Shown one piece after another: positions 1 through 5,276 of a stretch of DNA of 8,430 bases. Within the stretch, counting starts at the first letter, position 1. Each line of letters opens with the position of its first letter. The DNA is from Acidimicrobiaceae bacterium (GTDB lineage Bacteria; Actinomycetota; Acidimicrobiia; Acidimicrobiales; Ilumatobacteraceae). The notes below the pieces were generated by a model, which was not told the origin of the DNA, did no database searches, and saw only the letters and a program-made list of their open reading frames with translations. The DNA lies in contig PMCN01000072.1 in assembly GCA_003154135.1 (NCBI GenBank), positions 3,482-11,911 of the forward strand, written 5' to 3'. Position numbers and translations under genes: made by a program.

Positions 1-2
1 CC

Positions 3-254
3 GTGACCGTGTTGACGAAGCGCGACGTGGAGGCGCTGATGGCGGACTACGACAGCGATCCGGTGGCGGCGCTCACCGCCGCGCTGCGAGTCGTGCTCGA
101 CCGCCCCGACGGCGACTGGACCGGGCTCGTCAAGGCGGCCGGCTTCGGCTGCGCACAACGCATCCGCCTGCAGGCCGCCGACCCGTCGGCCCTCGACGAG
201 TTGCTGATCGACCTCAACGAGACGCGCACCGTCGACCAGCCCTCCCGGCCCTGA
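3..254 (+). CDS. small hypothetical protein (83 aa), possibly 5'-truncated
   Basis: I do not recognise this protein. From a GTG at position 3 it reads 83 residues to a TGA at 252-254. The product looks soluble, mildly acidic and mostly helical: there is no signal peptide, no hydrophobic segment, and a single cysteine in the GFGCAQ stretch near residue 49. Only two bases precede the start, so the true N-terminus may lie outside the window and no promoter or ribosome site can be judged. It converges on the DCC-family gene with a 22-bp gap that holds a tandem repeat and hairpin. The protein reading has sensible composition, with Asp/Glu and Leu/Ala mixed. The antisense reading over the same bases is Arg/Ala/Gly-rich and looks like a shadow. 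Confidence 0.6.
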   Translation: MTVLTKRDVEALMADYDSDPVAALTAALRVVLDRPDGDWTGLVKAAGFGCAQRIRLQAADPSALDELLIDLNETRTVDQPSRP

Positions 255-264
255 CGCCACCGAG

Positions 265-288
265 TCAGTGCCGCGGTCAGTGCCGCGG
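265..288. repeat. perfect 12-bp tandem duplication over a stop codon
   Basis: The 12-mer tcagtgccgcgg occurs twice back to back (265-276 and 277-288). On the minus strand each copy reads Pro-Arg-His-stop in the frame of the DCC-family gene. That gene therefore ends at the TGA at 279-277 and meets a second in-frame TGA at 267-265, after an identical three-codon tail. This is seen directly in the sequence; a slippage duplication is the inferred origin. Confidence 0.85.
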
Positions 289-289
289 C
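270..289. terminator. GC-only hairpin at convergent gene ends (candidate bidirectional terminator)
   Basis: GCCGCGG (270-276) pairs perfectly with CCGCGGC (283-289) around the 6-nt loop TCAGTG. The 7-bp stem lies between and partly within two convergent genes, where a shared terminator would be expected. There is no T-tract on either strand, so intrinsic termination is uncertain. The stem arises directly from the 12-bp tandem duplication. Confidence 0.35.
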
Positions 290-651
290 ATCGCACACGC
301 CGCGGTGCCCCCGGGCAGGCGGTACCGGTTGCGGGCCACGCAGCGGTAGACCACGCCGCTGAGCCAGTGCAGACCGGGCACGCGCATCAGCACGCCGATC
401 ACCCGCCAGCCCCTGCCGGCACCCACCAGCAGCGCGCTGACCGCGTCGTTCGCCGACAGCACGCGACGCTCGGCAGTGACGAACTGCACCGCCGCGTTGC
501 ACTGCGTGGTGGTGAGCCCCAGCGAGTCGAGGTCGAGGAACTGGTACGGCTCGGCACGAGGCATGCGACGGATCCAGCGCTGCCCCCAGCGCACGCTGGA
601 CGAGCAGAACGCGCAGTCGCCGTCGAACACCAACACCGGCAGATCGTTCAC
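277..651 (-). CDS. DCC-family (DUF393) thiol-disulfide oxidoreductase-like protein
   Basis: This 124-residue protein belongs to the DCC/DUF393 family (COG3011 type), small proteins with a thioredoxin-like CxxC motif and presumed thiol-redox activity. The signature is clear: after a hydrophobic strand (LPVLVF) comes DGDCAFC at residues 10-16, with the redox pair at Cys13 and Cys16. The rest fits the family: an SVRWGQRW segment after the motif, an FLDLDS stretch near 38-43, and a C-terminal part rich in Trp, Arg and Val/Leu (about 80-112). Length is typical. The start is GTG at 651, with a TAGGCT element 6 nt upstream. It is last in a minus-strand group, 32 nt behind the DUF4262 gene. The specific substrate is unknown. 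The family call is firm; enzymatic activity is inferred from the motif. Confidence 0.9.
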   Translation of the reverse strand: MNDLPVLVFDGDCAFCSSSVRWGQRWIRRMPRAEPYQFLDLDSLGLTTTQCNAAVQFVTAERRVLSANDAVSALLVGAGRGWRVIGVLMRVPGLHWLSGVVYRCVARNRYRLPGGTAACAMPRH

Positions 652-663
652 CTGCTCAGCCTA
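652..663 (-). promoter_or_regulatory. candidate -10 element (TAGGCT) for leaderless DCC-family mRNA
   Basis: Read on the minus strand, TAGGCT (663-658) is followed by exactly 6 nt and then the GTG start at 651. This TANNNT spacing puts a transcription start on the first base of the start codon, as in known actinobacterial leaderless genes. No Shine-Dalgarno sequence is visible. It would give the last gene of the group its own promoter. No -35 element is obvious. Confidence 0.45.
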
Positions 664-683
664 CGGGCGTGGCCGCCGCGGGC

Positions 684-1166
684 TCAGTCGACGACCGCCA
701 CCACGGGCTGTGCCATCACCACCCGCCGGTCGAAGCCCTCCTCGGTGGGCAGGAACCCGTTGCGGTCGGGCCATAGGAGCTGCACCGCGGCGAACGGTGC
801 GCCGCGGCGCCACGCGACTGCGGTGACGAACAGCTCGCGGGCCACATCGGGCTCGATGGGTGCGAACAGGCAGCGCAGGTCGTTGTCGAACAACCCCGTG
901 AGCGCCACGCCCACCGGGATCTCGGTGCCGGCGCGCAGCAGGTCGGCGACCATGTCGAACAGCCCACGCGCCGCCGACGGCGTGAGCCCGAACACCACCA
1001 CCTCCGGGAAGCCGAACGCCTCCGGGTAGCCGATCGTGTACACGTAGCCGGCGATCGGCGGATCGATGTCGGTGCGCGCCGACACCGGCTCGATCGCCCA
1101 CCCGTGCGTCTCGATCATCCACTCGATCTTCTCCGCATGCGGGATGTGGAAGTCGGGCAGCTCCAT
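684..1166 (-). CDS. DUF4262 domain-containing protein
   Basis: A 160-residue protein that I assign to DUF4262, a family of uncharacterised bacterial proteins. The diagnostic block is YTIGYPEAFGFPEVVVFGL at residues 43-61, the conserved 'YTIG ... fG.PE...fGL' core. It is preceded by a HGW segment (21-23) and a hydrophobic GYVY strand. The middle and C-terminal parts alternate strands and helices, ending in a hydrophobic VVMAQPVVAVVD tail. There is no signal peptide or transmembrane segment, so it is likely cytosolic. The start is ATG at 1166, only 2 nt after the stop of the kinase-like gene. No Shine-Dalgarno is visible upstream, so translation is probably coupled to that gene. The biochemical role is unknown; the antisense reading across this span is low-complexity and Arg-rich, as expected of a shadow. 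Confidence 0.9.
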   Translation of the reverse strand: MELPDFHIPHAEKIEWMIETHGWAIEPVSARTDIDPPIAGYVYTIGYPEAFGFPEVVVFGLTPSAARGLFDMVADLLRAGTEIPVGVALTGLFDNDLRCLFAPIEPDVARELFVTAVAWRRGAPFAAVQLLWPDRNGFLPTEEGFDRRVVMAQPVVAVVD

Positions 1167-1168
1167 GG

Positions 1169-2203
1169 TCAGATGAGGGCTTCGCTGCCGAGGTCGAGCG
1201 CGTGCTGGGTGTGGCGAGTGGCCATCGCCGCGAACATCCCCTCGCTCCGGTCGCTGCTGCCCACGATCTGCGACGCGACGACGGCCATGATGATGCCGGC
1301 GTATGCGTCGCGGCAGTACTGGTGCCAGAACTCGGCCTCGTCGACGGTGATGCCGTAGCCGCCGAGCGCAGCCAGGTACTCGCCCACCAGCGGGCGCTCG
1401 ATGTCGCGGCGCACCTCGGGAGGAGGCCCGGCACCGAGGAAGTAGCTGACGTCGCCGCTGGCCGGCCCGTGGCCGGGCGTCTGCCAGTCGACCGCGGCCA
1501 CCGGGTAGCCGCCCTGCGCCGATTCGAACATGAGGTTGTCGAGCCGATAGTCACCGTGCGTCACGGTGGCCGGCATGGTGCGCCCGTCGGCCCACTCGGG
1601 GATGCGGTCGCCGAAGCGCTCGATGAGCGCGATGCCCTCGGCGTCGAGGTACTTGGCATAGGTGGCGAAGAACCCGGGCACGAACATGCCCCACAGCGCC
1701 TGCAAGCCGGCCGCGTCGTCGGGGCCGCGGCGCGACAGGAACTCGATCTCGTCGAGCGACGCATCGCCCCACCGCGGCCCGTGCAGGCGGGCCAGTTCGA
1801 GGACGGCCACACGAGAGTGGTCGGCCGAGCAGCCGGTGATCTGGTTTCCCTGCTCGCCGGGCGAGAGGTCTTCCAACACGAGGACGAAGTCGCCGTCGTC
1901 GGGGTTCCAGTCGCTGTGGTAGCAGTGCGCCACACGGATGTCGACCGTCGGCGCGACCTCGCGGTAGAACTTCACCTCGCGCTCGTAGTTGCGCAACGCG
2001 ATGCCAGTGGCGCGACTGGTCGGGTCGGGCGACGGCAGCTTGGCGATCAACGAGGTGGGCAGGCCCGACCCCTCGGGCACCTGCAGCGAGTAGCGCATGT
2101 TCATGCCGACGAGGCCGTCGCCGATGCGGCGGTCGCCGGTGATGACGACGTCGGCGCCGAGCACAGCGCTGAGCCATTCGGAGTTGATCAGGTCGGGATC
2201 CAT
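1169..2203 (-). CDS. ecdysteroid-kinase-like / aminoglycoside-phosphotransferase-fold protein
   Basis: A 344-residue protein with the APH/choline-kinase fold, closest in style to the CHK/ecdysteroid-kinase-like group. Visible landmarks: the ATP-binding Lys55 in LIAKLPS; the group-typical DPTSRATG (60-67) followed by LRNYEREVKFYREVAP (70-85); the hinge-like LVLEDL (108-113); the catalytic loop HGDYRLDNLMF with His216, Asp218 and Asn223; and the metal-binding VDWQ with Asp239. It should phosphorylate a small hydroxylated molecule with ATP in the cytosol; the substrate cannot be told. I place the start at ATG 2203, where the family N-terminus begins. The frame stays open for 289 more codons upstream, but that stretch is antisense to the dioxygenase gene and low-complexity. 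It heads a minus-strand group with the DUF4262 gene 2 nt downstream. Confidence 0.92.
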   Translation of the reverse strand: MDPDLINSEWLSAVLGADVVITGDRRIGDGLVGMNMRYSLQVPEGSGLPTSLIAKLPSPDPTSRATGIALRNYEREVKFYREVAPTVDIRVAHCYHSDWNPDDGDFVLVLEDLSPGEQGNQITGCSADHSRVAVLELARLHGPRWGDASLDEIEFLSRRGPDDAAGLQALWGMFVPGFFATYAKYLDAEGIALIERFGDRIPEWADGRTMPATVTHGDYRLDNLMFESAQGGYPVAAVDWQTPGHGPASGDVSYFLGAGPPPEVRRDIERPLVGEYLAALGGYGITVDEAEFWHQYCRDAYAGIIMAVVASQIVGSSDRSEGMFAAMATRHTQHALDLGSEALI

Positions 2204-2218
2204 CGGGGCACGACCGTA
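2204..2218 (-). promoter_or_regulatory. candidate -10 element (TACGGT) upstream of the kinase-like gene
   Basis: On the minus strand TACGGT (2218-2213) is followed by 9 nt and then the ATG at 2203. A start of transcription 6-7 nt after the hexamer would leave a leader of only 2-3 nt. No Shine-Dalgarno is present in the 48-bp divergent gap. The same hexamer type and 9-nt spacing occurs before the SURF1 gene. Confidence 0.4.
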
Positions 2219-2239
2219 GCCCTCGCCCGCCGTCTCTGG

Positions 2240-2251
2240 CACAGTGGGCGG
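2240..2251 (+). promoter_or_regulatory. candidate -10 element (CACAGT) for the dioxygenase gene
   Basis: CACAGT (2240-2245) is followed by exactly 6 nt and then the ATG at 2252. This is the spacing seen for the aldo/keto reductase gene, but the first base is C rather than T. With the minus-strand element at 2213-2218, both genes would be driven back to back from a 48-bp gap. Confidence 0.3.
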
Positions 2252-3058
2252 ATGAGCGACGAGTTGGGGGCGCACATCGAGCGGCTCGACCGCGACGGCT
2301 GCACCATCGTGCGCGACGCGTTCGACGTGGCGACTGCCGACGCGCTGTACGCCGACATCGACCGGCTGGAGCGCGAACTGCAGATCGGCGTCGGCGGCAA
2401 CGGTTTCGAGGGGCGTGCCACGACGCGGGTGTACAACCTGCTCGCGCTGGGCGACCTGTACGCCCAGGTGCCGGTGCATCCGGTGGTGCTGTCGCTGATG
2501 CACCACCTGCTGGGCGACGGTTGCCTGGTGAGCAGCCTGTCGAGCATCACCATCCATCCCGGCGAGGTGGCGCAACCGATCCACGCCGACGACCAGGTGA
2601 TCCCGGTGCCAAAACCGCACACCGCCGTCACCGCCAACAGCATGTGGGCGCTCACCGATTTCACCGAGGCCAACGGCGCGACGCGCATCATCCCCGGCAG
2701 CCACCTCGCCGACCACTCCCCCGAGTACGGACGCCACTACGACAGCGTCTGCGCCGAGATGCCCAGAGGAAGCATCCTCGTGTGGGACGGCGGGTTGTGG
2801 CACGGGGGCGGTGCCAACGTCACCGACCGGCGACGCCGCGGGCTGGCGATGAACTACTGCGCCGGCTGGATCCGTCAGCAAGAGAACCAGCAGCTCGGCA
2901 TCCCGCTGGGCACGGTCGCCGGCTTCACGACCGAGCTGCAGGAGCTCTGCGGCTTCGGTGTCTACAAGGGCCTCATCGGTCACATCGACCGCCAGTCGCC
3001 GGCACGGCGGCTGCTCGACCCCGACAGCCCCACGACGATGTTGTGGGACCGCACCTGA
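2252..3058 (+). CDS. phytanoyl-CoA dioxygenase (PhyH) family 2-oxoglutarate/Fe(II) oxygenase
   Basis: A 268-residue, probably cytosolic protein of the PhyH family, which hydroxylates or otherwise oxidises small organic substrates using Fe(II), O2 and 2-oxoglutarate. The facial triad is visible: His111 and Asp113 (IHADDQ), and distal His184 in the LWHGGGANVTDR segment. An arginine among residues 193-196 is placed to bind the 2-oxoglutarate carboxylate. NGATRIIPGSH (141-151) is a classic family block, and the N-terminal RLDRDGCTIVRDAF (11-24) matches the usual opening. Length fits. I start at ATG 2252; the frame is open far upstream, but that part is antisense to the kinase-like gene. The substrate is unknown. 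Divergence from a small-molecule kinase-like gene hints at a shared pathway, but adjacency is the only evidence. Confidence 0.93.
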   Translation: MSDELGAHIERLDRDGCTIVRDAFDVATADALYADIDRLERELQIGVGGNGFEGRATTRVYNLLALGDLYAQVPVHPVVLSLMHHLLGDGCLVSSLSSITIHPGEVAQPIHADDQVIPVPKPHTAVTANSMWALTDFTEANGATRIIPGSHLADHSPEYGRHYDSVCAEMPRGSILVWDGGLWHGGGANVTDRRRRGLAMNYCAGWIRQQENQQLGIPLGTVAGFTTELQELCGFGVYKGLIGHIDRQSPARRLLDPDSPTTMLWDRT

Positions 3059-3094
3059 GTCGCGTGTCATAGATCGTGGCTCGCTGTGCGTCGT

Positions 3095-3100
3095 AGAGGG
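3095..3100 (+). promoter_or_regulatory. ribosome-binding-like AGAGGG that bears on the sigma factor start
   Basis: AGAGGG lies 8 nt before a GTG at 3109, a normal Shine-Dalgarno distance, but only 2 nt before the ATG at 3103 and directly overlapping a GTG at 3100. If it is the true site, translation starts at 3109 and the protein is two residues shorter than annotated here. Confidence 0.35.
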
Positions 3101-3102
3101 TG

Positions 3103-3690
3103 ATGATCGTGCAAACGGCCGGCACCCCCACTGGCGAACCAGTCCGCGCCCTGCGCCTCGTCGGCCGGCGCGAGCGACCCACCACCGACGAGCGCAGGGC
3201 CGCGTTGGTCACGCTGTACACGGCAGAGTTCCGCAACGTGTCGCGGCTGGCGTACCTCCTGTGCGGCAGCACCCAGCAAGCCGACGACTTGGCCCACGAT
3301 GCGTTCATCCGGCTCTACGAGCACTGGGATCGCGTCGACGACCCCCAGAAGCGGCTCGCGTACCTGCGCAGCATCGTGGTCAACCTCGCCCACAGCTCGC
3401 ATCGCCGCGACGAGACCGTGAAGCGGCACCGCGGCGCGCCGGCGCTCGTCGAGGGTGGGGCCACGCACTCGGCCGAGGACGAGGCCATGTGGCGCTCGTC
3501 GCGGCCCGACGTGATGGCAGCGCTCGCCGCACTGCCCGATCGGCAGCGCACGGCGGTGGTGCTGCGCCACTGGCTGCGCATGACCGAGGGCGAGATCGCC
3601 GCCACCATGGGCTGCTCGATCGGGTCGGTCCGCACCCACATCACGCGCGGGCACCACGCACTGGCGACACGGCTGGGAGACATCCGATGA
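3103..3690 (+). CDS. ECF (group 4) RNA polymerase sigma factor
   Basis: About 195 residues with the two-domain ECF sigma architecture. Sigma region 2 covers about residues 38-104 (YTAEFRNVSRLAYLLCGS, then QQADDLAHDAFIRLYEHW, then RLAYLRSIVVN). Region 4 covers about 135-189 (ALAALPDRQRTAVVLRHW, then the helix-turn-helix MTEGEIAATMGCSIGSVRTH). The first 30 residues are a variable basic extension. It resembles the SigE-type actinobacterial sigma factors. It should redirect RNA polymerase to a small regulon, held in check by a membrane partner, for which the next gene, overlapping by ATGA, is the obvious candidate. The start is ambiguous among GTG 3100, ATG 3103 and GTG 3109; I list ATG, while the Shine-Dalgarno spacing favours 3109. 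I could not find a convincing autoregulatory promoter in the 44-bp upstream gap. Confidence 0.92.
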   Translation: MIVQTAGTPTGEPVRALRLVGRRERPTTDERRAALVTLYTAEFRNVSRLAYLLCGSTQQADDLAHDAFIRLYEHWDRVDDPQKRLAYLRSIVVNLAHSSHRRDETVKRHRGAPALVEGGATHSAEDEAMWRSSRPDVMAALAALPDRQRTAVVLRHWLRMTEGEIAATMGCSIGSVRTHITRGHHALATRLGDIR

Positions 3691-4427
3691 ACAACGACGA
3701 CTTCGACCTCGGCCGGATGATGGACGACGCGGTGGCACACCACCGTCCCATCGCCGATCCGGCACACCTCACCACCCTGATGGGCGGTGCGCCGCGGGGG
3801 CGACGCAGCGCGGCGCTGGTGCTCGGAGCGGCGGCCTGCTTCGCGCTGTTCGGCACCACGGCACTCGCGTTGCACGCGTCACAAGCGCGCACCACCATCG
3901 CACCGGGACACACCGACGACCACCCGGTCGGCCCCACGTCGCCGCCTCCCACCGAGCCGTCGCGGCCGGGGTCGATCACCACCCTCGCCCACGAGACGCA
4001 CGACTCGACCACCACCGTGCACGTGGTGGAGCCCACGACGGCGGCACCCACCGAGCCGCCGCGCACCGAGCCGGCCACCACCACCAAGACGACCGAGCAC
4101 CCGACCACCACGGTGCACCACGAACCCACCACCACCGTGCCGCACACCGAGCCGAGCACCACCGTGCACACCTACGAGTGGAGCGCGCGGCAGGTGTACG
4201 AGACTGGGAACGGCAGCCCCGCTCCCGACACCTTCGCCGGTACCGCCCAGCCCGGCGCGGTCATCACCATCACCTCCGAGTACGGCGGCGCGACCGGCAC
4301 CGCCAACGGCAACGGCCAGTGGGAGATCCACGTCGGCTTCGTCGATGCGCCGGTGGGCACGCAGTTCCAGGTGCATGTCGATTCGGGTGACCACCACGCC
4401 GTGTTCTACTTCACACGCCTGAGCTGA
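3687..4427 (+). CDS. single-pass membrane protein with Thr/Pro/His linker and Ig-like tail; putative anti-sigma partner
   Basis: A 246-residue protein whose ATG overlaps the sigma factor stop (ATGA), so the two are translationally coupled. Order of parts: a short acidic cytosolic N-terminus (1-40); one transmembrane helix (about 41-63, RSAALVLGAAACFALFGTTA); a long extracytoplasmic linker (64-162) rich in Thr, Pro and Glu with about ten histidines; and a compact beta-rich domain (163-246) with GTAQPGAVITITSEYGG, NGNGQWEIHVGF and a final VFYFTRL, like the Ig-like tails of actinobacterial surface proteins. Position and topology suggest an anti-sigma or sensor. However, there is no H-x3-C-x2-C zinc-finger motif and the cytosolic part is very short, so sigma binding is inferred from context alone. 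The single Cys lies in the membrane helix. Confidence 0.85.
   Translation: MNNDDFDLGRMMDDAVAHHRPIADPAHLTTLMGGAPRGRRSAALVLGAAACFALFGTTALALHASQARTTIAPGHTDDHPVGPTSPPPTEPSRPGSITTLAHETHDSTTTVHVVEPTTAAPTEPPRTEPATTTKTTEHPTTTVHHEPTTTVPHTEPSTTVHTYEWSARQVYETGNGSPAPDTFAGTAQPGAVITITSEYGGATGTANGNGQWEIHVGFVDAPVGTQFQVHVDSGDHHAVFYFTRLS
4002..4169 (+). repeat. degenerate Thr/Pro/His-coding repeats in the linker
   Basis: The linker contains imperfect units of the form T-T-T-V-H-x-x-E-P-T. The DNA core accaccaccgtgcac recurs at about 4008-4022, with near copies around 4103-4117, 4129-4143 and 4156-4169. Such low-complexity linkers span the cell wall in many actinobacterial surface proteins and vary in length by slippage. 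Histidines sit at residues 112, 138, 144, 145, 153 and 161 within these units. Confidence 0.7.
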
Positions 4428-4452
4428 CGAGCCAAGACGGCCCTCGCACCGC

Positions 4453-4467
4453 TACCGTCGGCGGCGC
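4453..4467 (+). promoter_or_regulatory. candidate -10 element (TACCGT) upstream of SURF1
   Basis: TACCGT (4453-4458) is followed by 9 nt and then the ATG at 4468. No Shine-Dalgarno is visible, so a leader of 2-3 nt or none is likely. It suggests SURF1 is transcribed separately from the sigma factor pair 40 bp upstream. No -35 match is visible. Confidence 0.42.
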
Positions 4468-5253
4468 ATGTCGTACCGGTTCCTGCTGAGACCAAAGTGG
4501 ATCGCCTTCCACCTGCTGTGCATCGCCGTCATCGCCGGCATGGTGTGGGCAGCCTTCTGGCAGTTGCGCCGCTACCACGAGCACGAGCAGTTCAAGCAGG
4601 AGGTGAACGCGCGCACGAACGCCCAGGTGGTGCCGTTCGCGTCGCTCATCGGCACGGGCTCCCCCGCCGACCTGCAGTGGCGTCGCGTGCAGGTCACCGG
4701 CACGTTCGTGCCCGACCGCCAGTTCGAAGTGGTCAACATCGGGCAGGACGGCGCGTCGGGCCACGATGCGGTGAACGGCCTGCAGCTCGCCGACGGCTCG
4801 GTGCTCGTCGTCAACCGCGGCTTCGCGGTCGGCGCCGACACGCTGCCCGCACCGCCGTCGGGTGAGGTGACCATGGTCGGCCGCATCCGCACCAGCCAAT
4901 CGCCCGGCCTCGGCCAGGCCACCGACGACGGCACCCAGCACCTCACCCAGATACGTCGCGTCGACCTCACCGCACTTCGTCAGCAGTTCACGCAGACGGT
5001 GCAGCCGGTGTTCCTCGACTGGATGGAGTACCAGCCCGTGCCTGCCGTGTCGGACGGGTTGGCGCCCGTTGCGTTCCCCGATCTCGACGGTGGGCCGCCC
5101 CACCTGAGCTACACGGTGCAGTGGTTCATCTTCAGCATCGCCGTGATCGTCGGATGGGTGCTCGCCGTGCGCAAGAGCATCGGCGCGCGCAGCGGCAAGC
5201 CGAAGAAGCGCAAGAAGGTGCTCATCCCCGAGCAGTACGCCTCGGGCGGTTGA
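4468..5253 (+). CDS. surf1: SURF1 family cytochrome c oxidase assembly protein
   Basis: A 261-residue SURF1 homologue, which helps assemble haem-copper cytochrome c oxidase in the cytoplasmic membrane, probably by handling haem a. The two-helix topology is clear: helix 1 at about 11-31 ends in the family motif FWQLRR (30-35), and helix 2 at about 217-235 follows HLSYTVQWF (212-220), another hallmark. Between them are WRRVQVTGTF (71-80) and VLVVNRGF (112-119), the conserved beta-strand blocks of the external domain. The tail after residue 240 is strongly basic (KPKKRKK) and should face the cytosol. Length is normal for the family. It does not neighbour oxidase subunit genes within this window. 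Its 3' end converges on the hydrolase gene with 20 bp between stop codons. Confidence 0.95.
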   Translation: MSYRFLLRPKWIAFHLLCIAVIAGMVWAAFWQLRRYHEHEQFKQEVNARTNAQVVPFASLIGTGSPADLQWRRVQVTGTFVPDRQFEVVNIGQDGASGHDAVNGLQLADGSVLVVNRGFAVGADTLPAPPSGEVTMVGRIRTSQSPGLGQATDDGTQHLTQIRRVDLTALRQQFTQTVQPVFLDWMEYQPVPAVSDGLAPVAFPDLDGGPPHLSYTVQWFIFSIAVIVGWVLAVRKSIGARSGKPKKRKKVLIPEQYASGG

Positions 5254-5276
5254 GCGCCGGTTGCGCACCGCACTCA
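5251..5276. terminator. imperfect hairpin spanning both stop codons of convergent genes
   Basis: TGAGCGC (5251-5257) pairs with GCACTCA (5270-5276) with one C-A mismatch. After a bulged C, GGT (5259-5261) pairs with ACC (5267-5269) around the loop TGCGC. The stem begins with the TGA of SURF1 and ends with the complement of the hydrolase TGA. There is no T-tract. The position suits a shared bidirectional terminator; function is inferred. Confidence 0.35.

Noticed and set aside
1202..2251. 350-codon open extension upstream of the dioxygenase start on the plus strand
   Set aside because: It is antisense to the kinase-like gene, has no family motif and is compositionally a shadow. The PhyH fold starts right at ATG 2252 with a -10-like element in front.
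2204..3070. 289-codon open extension of the kinase-like gene, antisense to the dioxygenase gene
   Set aside because: The extension is low-complexity and rich in His, Arg, Ala and Val, while the opposite strand encodes a motif-complete PhyH protein. The kinase family N-terminus begins at ATG 2203. High GC makes such open antisense frames common.
3059..3094. Possible sigma factor autoregulatory promoter in the 3059-3102 gap
   Set aside because: A TCATAGAT stretch (3067-3074) hints at a -10, but no matching -35 or ECF-type AAC motif is present at proper distance.
4436..4459. GACGG...CCGTC inverted repeat after the Ig-tail gene
   Set aside because: It is a 5-bp stem with a 14-nt loop and no T-tract, so it is too weak to call a terminator.
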